Source of the DNA: G963662905 sp963676415
Lineage (GTDB): Bacteria; Bacteroidota; Bacteroidia; Bacteroidales; WRLA01
Reading direction: 5' to 3'
Length of the DNA: 64,000 bases
NCBI GenBank assembly: GCA_963676415.1
Contig: OY781097.1
Span: forward strand, 2,976,001-3,040,000
Of this stretch, positions 34,748 to 42,371 are shown piece by piece; position 1 is the stretch's first letter, and each line of letters starts with the position of its first letter. The translations under genes were made by a program, and so were the position numbers. The notes beneath the pieces were generated by a model. It saw nothing but the letters and a program-made list of their open reading frames with translations. It was not told the DNA's origin and did not search any database.

Positions 34748-36007
34748 TCAGCCTTTGAGAAAGTTTTTAAAATAATTTCTGAGGTAAATCAGGCTGGCCA
34801 AGCCAAAAGGCAGGATGACCAGCCCCACAATTTTCCATTGTGTTTCGGAAAATCCGGCCACTTCGCCAATGCCAAGCAGTGAGATAATCGTCAGTACGAG
34901 CAAAATGACATTGAGTGTCATACTGTCGCGGGTCATCAGCAGTTCCAAGCGGTTTTCCAGCTCTAAACTGAGCACTTCCAGGTCTTTGGTCAGCTGGCTG
35001 ATCGTCCCGCTGCGGTCGATGGATTTCTCCACTTCATCAGCGAATGCTTCACAAACCGAATCCACAAAACAGCTTTCCTGACCACAGGAATCCTCCTTCC
35101 AATGTTTGGCAATTTCTCCCGTTTCGCGCTCCAGCATACGGTCATACACCTGGATTTTTGATAGGACATCCGTTAGGCCACAGATTTTTTCATTATTGGT
35201 TTTCAAGGTTTTGTAGTTCCCTTTTTTGCTTTCATCTTTAAGGTTTTGTAGCCTTTTACGCAGGCTCCAAAGCAATGAATGTACATGATGCGACATTTTA
35301 TTGCAGGATTTCAAAAAGAGGATATCCCGTAGGATTTTATCAATTTCTTCCTGTCTTTTGCCAAGATAGAGCATTCCTGCCATACCAATAAAAAGCATTC
35401 CATCGCCTATGTCCTGCGCGCTGACAATCCAATCCGTATATGCTTCAATGGTGGATGAATACTGCGTTTTCACATCTTTCGCTTTCATTCCTGCAAAGGG
35501 ATTTTCTTCACAAACCACAAGGGAGTAAGCTTGTACTTTATACCAGGATTCAGCCAGCTTATCAGTTTGCAAAACAGCCGAAAGCATCAGTTGCTGCCCT
35601 TCGTTGAGCACAGGGAAAATACAATCGGTAATTTTATAGGTGAGCTGTCCGGCCATTTCCTTGATTTGATCAATGCTGCAAGCAGCGCCATCGGGCTGTA
35701 GTCCCAAAACCGCCAGGCCGCTTTTGTAAAGACTTAGTCCGTATTTTTTGTTCCGTGCAGCAAATTCAGAAACATCCGCATGCAGCCAATTGCAAAAATC
35801 ATAATTGCCGGGAGTGAGCATAATGCCATGGCCTGTCATTTCAAAGCTGCCTTCCTCTTTGGCTTCCACTTCGCCGTGGCTGCCAAATTCCGTTGGGCTT
35901 TGATAACGTTTATGCGCCCCAACAAATCGGTTCAGGGCTTCAATATTGTTTTTTCCCATGGGCAGGATTGTGGAAGCATAAATATGTGGCTTTTTGAATG
36001 TTGTCAT
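34748..36007 (-). CDS. Unknown protein with C-terminal two-helix membrane hairpin (CorA-like topology)
   Basis: Protein of 419 aa. Residues 1-230 form a soluble alpha/beta region with several Trp/Cys residues; residues about 230-365 are helical and coiled-coil-like (IDKILRDILFLK, ELENRLELLMTRDSM); two membrane helices follow (about 366-388 and 392-411) with a short basic tail. The order soluble domain, coiled coil, two C-terminal helices resembles CorA/RMD1-type proteins, but no GMN signature is present. The 3-nt gap to the zinc-ribbon gene upstream shows a two-gene operon. Function unknown; a membrane effector or channel is only a guess. Confidence 0.65.
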   Translation of the reverse strand: MTTFKKPHIYASTILPMGKNNIEALNRFVGAHKRYQSPTEFGSHGEVEAKEEGSFEMTGHGIMLTPGNYDFCNWLHADVSEFAARNKKYGLSLYKSGLAVLGLQPDGAACSIDQIKEMAGQLTYKITDCIFPVLNEGQQLMLSAVLQTDKLAESWYKVQAYSLVVCEENPFAGMKAKDVKTQYSSTIEAYTDWIVSAQDIGDGMLFIGMAGMLYLGKRQEEIDKILRDILFLKSCNKMSHHVHSLLWSLRKRLQNLKDESKKGNYKTLKTNNEKICGLTDVLSKIQVYDRMLERETGEIAKHWKEDSCGQESCFVDSVCEAFADEVEKSIDRSGTISQLTKDLEVLSLELENRLELLMTRDSMTLNVILLVLTIISLLGIGEVAGFSETQWKIVGLVILPFGLASLIYLRNYFKNFLKG

Positions 36008-36010
36008 GGT

Positions 36011-36535
36011 TTAAATATGTGTGGGTTGGAAAGAAGTTTTGATGTTGCGTTCCACATGATGCAGGAAATCATTGACTTTTACTTCTTCGCAATTGGAAGA
36101 GCAATGTAATACCGGTCCGTCATCATCGAGGCGGACATGCAGGAGTTTTCCGCATTTGCATGTCAAATCTTTTTTAATTTGGGTAAATTCGCTTTTCTGG
36201 TCAAATTTGTGACCTGCTACATGTTTCCTGCCCGCTTCGGTGCATTGATGCGCATTGATATCGCGATAATCTTTTGTTTTTACACGTGAACGGTTTAAAA
36301 AACCTTCATCGCGCACGATATTGATATCGGCCATAAATTTTTTGTCTTCCCAAACATAGCGTCGCGCATCTTTATAATCGTATAGCAAGAGCGAATCCTT
36401 GTATTTTGGGAAATGACCTTTGTTTTTTAGATGAAAAAATATCGCTAAAGCCGCCGTGTATTGCAAATAGGATAAGCCCTTTTCATTCGCATAAAGCGCA
36501 TACACATAAAGTATTTTTTGTTGATCCCGATCCAT
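36011..36535 (-). CDS. Unknown zinc-ribbon protein, first gene of a two-gene module
   Basis: Protein of 174 aa without signal peptide. The N-terminal 115 residues are helical, with a winged-helix-like stretch (MADINIVRDEGFLNRSRVK, then INAHQCTEAGRKHV). The C-terminal part carries a CxCG...CxxxC arrangement (LTCKCGKLLHV and LHCSSNCEEV), which should bind one zinc. It may be a DNA- or nucleotide-responsive regulator of the membrane protein encoded 3 nt downstream. A TACCTTTG -7 box lies 24 nt before the ATG. No family recognised. Confidence 0.6.
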   Translation of the reverse strand: MDRDQQKILYVYALYANEKGLSYLQYTAALAIFFHLKNKGHFPKYKDSLLLYDYKDARRYVWEDKKFMADINIVRDEGFLNRSRVKTKDYRDINAHQCTEAGRKHVAGHKFDQKSEFTQIKKDLTCKCGKLLHVRLDDDGPVLHCSSNCEEVKVNDFLHHVERNIKTSFQPTHI

Positions 36536-36558
36536 GATTTTGTTTTTTTATCTGAATA

Positions 36559-36566
36559 CAAAGGTA
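36559..36566 (-). promoter_or_regulatory. -7 box TACCTTTG of the zinc-ribbon/membrane-protein module
   Basis: Match to TAnnTTTG on the minus strand, 24 nt upstream of the ATG at 36535. Confidence 0.45.
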
Positions 36567-36831
36567 GGGATTTGATTGACAATCAGGAATAGGCGTGTTC
36601 AGGAAATTCAAAAATGAATTCCCCGCACTTTTTATCGGATGCCCGTCTGTTTCCTGACAGGAGGAAAGCGGGTGTTTTATTTTTTAGCTTGTAAATTTGT
36701 AGTTTCATGATAATTACCTCATATTTGCTGTCAGGAAGTCATAGTTTGTTATGGGTCTCCGGCGCAAAATGAGTAGGATTATTTATGTTGTTTTCACGTT
36801 TTTTTTAAATGAACCGTTGAACCCAAATGTC

Positions 36832-38082
36832 ATGATAAAAGAATTATCTGCAATTCAGCTTATTAAATTTTGTTTCCTTGTGTTTTTTATTATTTCCTGT
36901 GCACCAAAACAGCCGGAGCAAAAAGATGCAAAGCCAATAATGGATGCCGTTGAATTTGTCCTACCCGAAAATGCAATTCCAATAGAATATAACCGTCATT
37001 TGGTATTTTGGGGTACGTATAACGATTCCATAAAGGCCAAATGGGTATTTGATACCGGATGCCCTTATGCCGTGGTGGACAGCTCCTTTTATTCCGAATG
37101 CGGATACGATTTGGACGATATTATCAAAGCCTTTGCTTTTGGGGCAGGGAATAATGCCAGTACGGCCTACATCATCAATAAAGGCCATTCTGTAGGAACT
37201 CATGGGGTTCGCTCTGCTCCGGAGCAGATCCATTTGCTGGATATCAGGGAAGCGGTGGGCGATAAAACAGCCGATGGAATATTGGCAGTAGATTTCTTTG
37301 GGCTTAATGTTTTGGAAATCAATTATCAGAATGAATATTTTAGAGTGCTGCCCGATACTTTTGAGCCTGATAGCAGATGGGCTTCCCTTCCTTTTGTTTT
37401 TAAAAAGAACCGGATTTTGGTTGATGGAAGCGTACAGATAGAGGAGGGTATGAAAATAAAAGGCCCTTTTATCCTTGATTTGGGTTCAACCAGAACTTTC
37501 ACCCTAAATAAAAATGCCTGCCGGGAAATTAATATTCAGCGAACTTCAAAAAAAGTGGATACCCTTGATCTTCTGAACAGTGGAGTAGGAGGTAATGCTA
37601 CCTCCGGAATGCTGCGTGCGGATTTTTGTTCGTTTGCGGGTTTTCATATTGATGATGTCCCCGTTGATTTCCGGGAGAATGACCGTGGAGCATTCAACGA
37701 TGCCACAAATTACGGTGTGTTGGGCAATGCTTTTTTAGACCGCTTTGATTTGATTATTGATTTTGTCAACAGCCGCTTGCTGCTTCGTCCAAATAGCCAT
37801 TTCAATGAACCATATCGAAAAATGGAATTGAGCGGTATGTTTTTGCTCGACAGGAGCATTTCAAAAGGAGGCTTTGAAATTAATGGCATCATCCGCCAGT
37901 CCAAAGCCGATTCTTCTGGTTTTCAGTTAGGAGATTTAATAATTGCAATTGATGGGAAAAAAGTGAAGCTCGAAGAAAACAGCCGTGAGGTGAACCGTAT
38001 GATCGACTCTCTGGCTATGATTAATGGCGTGGAACTGAGTTTTTTGAGAGGGGATTCATTGTGTCATTACCACATGCAATGA
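36832..38082 (+). CDS. Lipoprotein with retropepsin-like aspartyl protease and PDZ domains
   Basis: With the start at 36832 the protein is 416 aa and begins with a lipoprotein signal (FFIISC, Cys23); an in-frame ATG at 36751 would add 27 residues in front of the signal. Residues about 60-165 hold an aspartyl-protease half with FDTGCPYAVVDSS (Asp74-Thr-Gly) and ADGILAVDFF; a second half has LDLGSTRTFTLN and GVLGNAFLDRFD. The last 90 residues form a PDZ domain (GFQLGDLIIAIDGKKV). Such exported proteins are common in Bacteroidota; the second DTG is changed to DLG, so activity is uncertain. Confidence 0.78.
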   Translation: MIKELSAIQLIKFCFLVFFIISCAPKQPEQKDAKPIMDAVEFVLPENAIPIEYNRHLVFWGTYNDSIKAKWVFDTGCPYAVVDSSFYSECGYDLDDIIKAFAFGAGNNASTAYIINKGHSVGTHGVRSAPEQIHLLDIREAVGDKTADGILAVDFFGLNVLEINYQNEYFRVLPDTFEPDSRWASLPFVFKKNRILVDGSVQIEEGMKIKGPFILDLGSTRTFTLNKNACREINIQRTSKKVDTLDLLNSGVGGNATSGMLRADFCSFAGFHIDDVPVDFRENDRGAFNDATNYGVLGNAFLDRFDLIIDFVNSRLLLRPNSHFNEPYRKMELSGMFLLDRSISKGGFEINGIIRQSKADSSGFQLGDLIIAIDGKKVKLEENSREVNRMIDSLAMINGVELSFLRGDSLCHYHMQ

Positions 38083-38244
38083 TAAAATGAGTAAAGTAAA
38101 TTTGATTTTGTGTTGACGAATTTTTGTATTTTTTCTTGTAAGTATTGTATGTTTTACTATTTTTGCTCTTGTCTAGATAAATACATAACACAGTTTTGTG
38201 TTTATCATTACTAATGGTGTTAAAAATATGTATGATAAACAATA

Positions 38245-39153
38245 ATGATGAAGAACGCTAAGAGTCACTTGATTTTGATGCTATTACTTGCTTTTTCTGC
38301 ACAATTAACAGCCCAGCAGGATACTAATGATACCACTATTCTTGTTCGGGGGATTTACAATAATCACGAAGAGTTTTTGACCAACAAACCGGGAATTACA
38401 GAGCCATTCTACCTGAAGCAGATAGAACGTTTGCAAAAAGAATGGAAAGGGACCTATAAGATTAAAATAAAATATACGGAATCGAATAAAAGAGCAAAGC
38501 CTAATTCCCATTGGGGCTTTTGTGATGGAACCAAAACATATATCGAACATCAAGGAGAATATTTTGAGATTGAAGAAGAAAATGGCGAGTATTTTTTTGT
38601 GGGTTATGATTTGCTCAACCTGAACCCATCAGCAACTGCTGCGGCGGGTGTGGCAGGTGGTTTGGTGGGCGGTGCCTTGTATGCCGGAATTGCCACTTCG
38701 GTGGCGAGGAGCAAAAGGATCAGATATACCATAGAAATGCAAAATGGAACGGCCATACATCCACATAAAGGGAAAGATAAACTGACCGAAAACTTTAATA
38801 ATGTTTTGATCATTTACCGCACGTCAAAAAAGCAGAACGAAACCCCAATGGAATTTATCATTGACGACAGTCTGGAATTTTCTTTTGTGCCAGATTCCTA
38901 TGCGAAAATCCTATACGATACCTGTGTGCATTCGGTGCGCGTATGTTATGGGGAAAATTTGGCAGATTGTGTTGATTTTGAGCTAATAAATGGGTTGTCT
39001 GTTTATCTGCAATGTAATTTCGGCAAAAAATCCCCGAAACCGGAAATCGTGGAAGTTGACTATGAATACGGTAAGTTTTATGCCGAAAAACCCAGAAAAA
39101 AAACCGAGAAAAGATTGGAAGAACAGCTTGAAAAAGAGATGGAGGCGGAGTAA
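38245..39153 (+). CDS. Secreted protein of unknown function with a glycine-zipper segment
   Basis: Protein of 302 aa with signal peptide (ends LTAQQD, about residue 24). A short Gly/Ala-rich hydrophobic stretch (ATAAAGVAGGLVGGALYAGIA, around residues 130-150) interrupts otherwise polar sequence and may be a glycine-zipper or membrane-contacting helix. Two cysteine pairs and a strongly charged coiled tail (KKTEKRLEEQLEKEME) complete it. No family recognised. It lies about 160 nt behind the protease/PDZ gene. Confidence 0.6.
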   Translation: MMKNAKSHLILMLLLAFSAQLTAQQDTNDTTILVRGIYNNHEEFLTNKPGITEPFYLKQIERLQKEWKGTYKIKIKYTESNKRAKPNSHWGFCDGTKTYIEHQGEYFEIEEENGEYFFVGYDLLNLNPSATAAAGVAGGLVGGALYAGIATSVARSKRIRYTIEMQNGTAIHPHKGKDKLTENFNNVLIIYRTSKKQNETPMEFIIDDSLEFSFVPDSYAKILYDTCVHSVRVCYGENLADCVDFELINGLSVYLQCNFGKKSPKPEIVEVDYEYGKFYAEKPRKKTEKRLEEQLEKEMEAE

Positions 39154-39207
39154 AACGAAATTTTGTGCATGTTCTTTTTGATGTTTTTTCTTTTGGGCTT
39201 GTTTTTT

Positions 39208-39490
39208 GGTTCTACTGGAATCTGTTGGAAGTCAGATTTTTCGCATAAATATTATATTAACTTATAGAGGTAAGTAGATAAATACATAGAATGATTTATA
39301 CTCGTGAATAAATAGATTTCTCCTCTACCGAAGCTTCGGCAGAGAAACCTATGTTGTGCAATAACAAATCATTATCGTTTTTCTGATTTGCAAAAATTAA
39401 TATGCATTTACATACTGACCTCTGTTAACTTATTTCTCAATGTTTTAAATCTCAAATTTTATGATTACCCACGAAATTCTCAGTAGAACC
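39208..39490. repeat. Third copy of the interspersed inverted-repeat element
   Basis: The right arm 39467-39490, read on the minus strand, is GGTTCTACTGAGAATTTCG followed by TGGGT, the same outer end as in the copies at 17757 and 31503; the left arm at 39208 begins GGTTCTACTGGAATCTGTT. The interior is AT-rich with a small palindrome around CCGAAGCTTCGG (39337-39350). It fills most of the 524-bp gap between two genes; no ORF seen. Confidence 0.7.
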
Positions 39491-39677
39491 GATTTATAAA
39501 ACAGCCTCACATTATTTCAATTTGGTAAAAACTTTCCATTAAACACCTTGATAATTTTTGTGATCTGCCTCTTATTATTATATTTGGCCTCAATAAAACA
39601 AGACTTTGATCGGCTAAACTAATATTGAGCATGATGTCCTTCTGTAGGCCATGCTCATAAAATACCAAAATTGAGGC

Positions 39678-40502
39678 ATGAGGTGTAAAAACTGTGAGTC
39701 AGAACTTAAATCCGAAGATAGATATTGTTTTCATTGCGGAGCACTGGTAGTGAATGAACGCCTGACAATGAAATATTTCCTGTCCAATCTGCTGGCAGCT
39801 TTAGGATGGGACAACCGCTTTTTTCAAACATTCAGGGATATGGCCTTGCGGCCGCAATTGGTTATTGAAAAATATTTAAACGGTACGCGCAGAAGATATG
39901 CCAGCCCAATGGCCTTTTTTGCTATAGTTTTGACACTTACCGTTTTGGTTGCCGGTTTTAACCATAAGCAAATGGTGAAGCTGTCAACAAATACCGGACT
40001 TGATGAAAGCCTTGCTGTTGAGGAGTTTATTCCCGCTAATCCGACAAAGATATCTGATCCGGATGCCGGGAAAGGAGATGCTATGACGCTTTCCGGGAAG
40101 TTTGGGGTAAAATACGCCGATTTTATTGTGAAGTATCTTTATTATATGTCTTTTTTGTTCCTGCCTTTTTATACACTTATCTCTCTCTGGGTTTTTGGAA
40201 AGAAAAATAATTATGCGGAACATTTGGTAATCAATGCCTATATTCAGGGACAGGTTGGTGTTTTTAGCCTACTGCTTTTATTTGTGGCTATTGCTGCCCA
40301 TAGTTCGGGTGTGTATTTCTATGGGCAGCTATTGCTTATATTTTTTTACTATTTGTATGCCTATGGTGCATATCGGCAATACTCGTTCAAACAGCTCATT
40401 GCTAAGGTTTTTAGATTCCTGTGGATAATGTTTCTGGTCATGCTTGCAATTATAATAATATCTGCTGTGGCTATTGCACCATTTGTGGCGAAAGCTCAGT
40501 AA
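39678..40502 (+). CDS. DUF3667-type membrane protein with N-terminal zinc ribbon
   Basis: Protein of 274 aa. The N-terminus is a zinc ribbon (MRCKNCESEL and RYCFHCGALV), followed by RLTMKYFL, FRDMALRPQLVIEKYLNGTRRRYASPMAFF, which is the DUF3667 pattern, and about four or five membrane helices. Members occur widely in Bacteroidota; function is unknown. The zinc ribbon is cytosolic if the first helix runs outward. No close neighbours in the same unit. Confidence 0.8.
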   Translation: MRCKNCESELKSEDRYCFHCGALVVNERLTMKYFLSNLLAALGWDNRFFQTFRDMALRPQLVIEKYLNGTRRRYASPMAFFAIVLTLTVLVAGFNHKQMVKLSTNTGLDESLAVEEFIPANPTKISDPDAGKGDAMTLSGKFGVKYADFIVKYLYYMSFLFLPFYTLISLWVFGKKNNYAEHLVINAYIQGQVGVFSLLLLFVAIAAHSSGVYFYGQLLLIFFYYLYAYGAYRQYSFKQLIAKVFRFLWIMFLVMLAIIIISAVAIAPFVAKAQ

Positions 40503-40647
40503 TTCCGTTTTATAATTTATTGTGTTGCTTTCAGGAAATGCCGGGGTGAACTCTTCTGCTTTGCCCCAAAAATCCTATTATTCAGTTCTCTTTATTCGAT
40601 AATTATCTATTTTTGAAGAATATTATCATACCACAAAACAAGATCTT

Positions 40648-41358
40648 ATGAACCCCGATTATTTAAAAAGACTCTTGCTTTTTTTGCTTGCAAGTATTAG
40701 TTTAAGCGTATTTTCGCAAGATAAAATTACAGAACAGCAAGCCATGGAACTGATTAAAAATGTACAATGGATCGACAATGCCTGTGTGAAAATATCGGGT
40801 ACGAAAACGGTCTATTTCGATCCTTACAACATCACGCAAAACGACGAAGCAGATTTTATTTTTATTACACATGATCACTTCGATCATTATTCTCCGGCAA
40901 ATATTGAAAAATTGATCGGTGAAAATACCCTTGTTGTCGGGCCTTCTTATGTTACCGATTTGATTGATTGTCAAAAGAAAACTGTGAAAGCCGGTGATAA
41001 ACTGAACCTGGACGGCCTGAAAATTAAAGTTGTGCCTTCCTATACCATCAAACATCAAAACCATGAGAAAAGAAAAGGCTATGTGGGCTATGTGCTTACT
41101 ATGGATGATGTAACTTATTACATACCTGGTGATTCAGACCTCATTCCGGAAATGAAGAAAATAAAAACGGATGTGGCTTTTCTGCCGGTTTGTGGTAAAT
41201 ATATGATGGATGTTGATGATGCTGTAGAAGCCGCAAACAGAATCAAACCCCAAATAGTCGTGCCTTTCCATTTTGGAAGTGTGCTTGGGACAAAGGATGA
41301 TGCCCTGGAGTTTAAAAATAAATATGCAGGTACAACGGTAATTTTGGATAGGGAATAA
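40648..41358 (+). CDS. Exported metallo-beta-lactamase-fold hydrolase (UlaG-like)
   Basis: Protein of 236 aa with a signal peptide (ends VFSQDK, about residue 24). The metal-binding motif is THDHFDHYS (HxHxDH); further ligands are the Asp in PGDSDLIPE and the His in VPFHFGS. It belongs to the short UlaG/L-ascorbate-lactonase-like branch, which has no extra beta-CASP domain. The periplasmic location is unusual for UlaG relatives but common for such proteins in Bacteroidota. Substrate unknown. A TATTTTTG -7 box lies at 40608-40615. Confidence 0.82.
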   Translation: MNPDYLKRLLLFLLASISLSVFSQDKITEQQAMELIKNVQWIDNACVKISGTKTVYFDPYNITQNDEADFIFITHDHFDHYSPANIEKLIGENTLVVGPSYVTDLIDCQKKTVKAGDKLNLDGLKIKVVPSYTIKHQNHEKRKGYVGYVLTMDDVTYYIPGDSDLIPEMKKIKTDVAFLPVCGKYMMDVDDAVEAANRIKPQIVVPFHFGSVLGTKDDALEFKNKYAGTTVILDRE

Positions 41359-41403
41359 GTCTTTTGGATATCGGTATAGCTCAATGTTTGCTCAAAATAG
41401 AAT

Positions 41404-41946
41404 ATGATAATACAAGAAACAGATTACCTCATTATCAGGCCGGTTCATGCTGCTGATAAACACGAAATATTCATCTGCCGCAGCGATAAGCAAGCCAATA
41501 AATACCAGGGCTGGATTCCGGAAACAATAGAAGATGTGGAGTATTTTATTGCCAAAACCGCATCGCAAATCAATCAGCCCGACACCTGGTTCCAGCTGGT
41601 GATTATTGAAAAAAGCAGCCAAAAACTCATTGGTGATATTGGCCTGCATTTTATTGGCGACGAAAACGAACAGGTGGAAATCGGGTGCACTTTGCATAAA
41701 GATTTTCAAAATAGAGGATACGCTACTGAAGCTTTGAAAACCGTGATTGCTTTTCTGTTCAATGATCTGCAAAAACACCGGGTCATCACTTCCATCGACC
41801 CGCAAAATCAAGCATCCATCCGTTTAGTCGAACGCTTGGGTTTCCGCAAAGAAGCCCATTTCGTAAAAAGCCTCTGGCTCAATGCGCAATGGTGCGATGA
41901 TATGGTGTATGCATTGCTTGGGGAGGAGTGGAAATATAAAATATAA
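41404..41946 (+). CDS. GNAT-family N-acetyltransferase (RimJ/RimL type)
   Basis: Protein of 180 aa. It starts with the TDYLIIRP strand of RimJ/RimL-like enzymes and has a conserved IGDIGLHFI strand, EIGCTLHKDFQNRGYATEALK (acetyl-CoA-binding Q/RxxGxA loop) and ASIRLVERLGFRKEAHF. These enzymes acetylate N-termini or amino groups of small molecules. The acceptor is unknown. It is 45 nt behind the MBL-fold gene. Confidence 0.85.
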   Translation: MIIQETDYLIIRPVHAADKHEIFICRSDKQANKYQGWIPETIEDVEYFIAKTASQINQPDTWFQLVIIEKSSQKLIGDIGLHFIGDENEQVEIGCTLHKDFQNRGYATEALKTVIAFLFNDLQKHRVITSIDPQNQASIRLVERLGFRKEAHFVKSLWLNAQWCDDMVYALLGEEWKYKI

Positions 41947-41990
41947 GCTCCTGCTTAATAAATGCTTACATGTGAGCTTGAAAAAATTCG

Positions 41991-42021
41991 TTTCGCAGAA
42001 GTATATTTTTTAGTAAATTTG
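41991..42021 (+). promoter_or_regulatory. Promoter ahead of the methyltransferase/nuclease island
   Basis: TTTC (41991-41994), 19 nt, then TAAATTTG (42014-42021); start near 42028. It can serve the small ORF at 42107 and the methyltransferase gene. Confidence 0.6.
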
Positions 42022-42106
42022 GTCTGTTTATCCGGTGGGATTATTTTGCCGGAGCCATCAATTTATCCAATAGAAAGGACAATCAGTATATGAACACAAA
42101 AAGACC

Positions 42107-42298
42107 ATGCCTCAGGAATTGAAGTTAAATCAGTTGAAAGAGCTTGTGTACGAATTGTTTATCGGAGGTGGAATTGGTTTTAAGCGTTTAAAAACTTTCC
42201 AGAGCAAAGATGTTAATTTCAGCAGTATAGAAAACGGGCAAAACCAAAGCAACTGGCTCAATACGATGTATCCCCGCTTTTTTGAAGGCAATGGATAG
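42107..42298 (+). CDS. Small ORF of unknown function before the methyltransferase
   Basis: 63 codons behind a good promoter. The peptide (MPQELKLNQLKELVYELF, then GGGIGFKRLKTF) is amphipathic and ends RFFEGNG. It could be a small regulator of the restriction-modification genes or the remnant of a larger gene; codon use is ordinary. No family recognised. Confidence 0.4.
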   Translation: MPQELKLNQLKELVYELFIGGGIGFKRLKTFQSKDVNFSSIENGQNQSNWLNTMYPRFFEGNG

Positions 42299-42371
42299 CT
42301 TAAAATCAATACAGCCTTGCAAATGAAAGATGCGGGTATTAAGTTTTAAAACAATATTAGGAGGTTTGATT

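Noticed and set aside
36751..36831. Earlier start for the protease/PDZ lipoprotein
   Set aside because: The next ATG at 36832 places the lipobox at the normal distance; the upstream part would prevent signal recognition.
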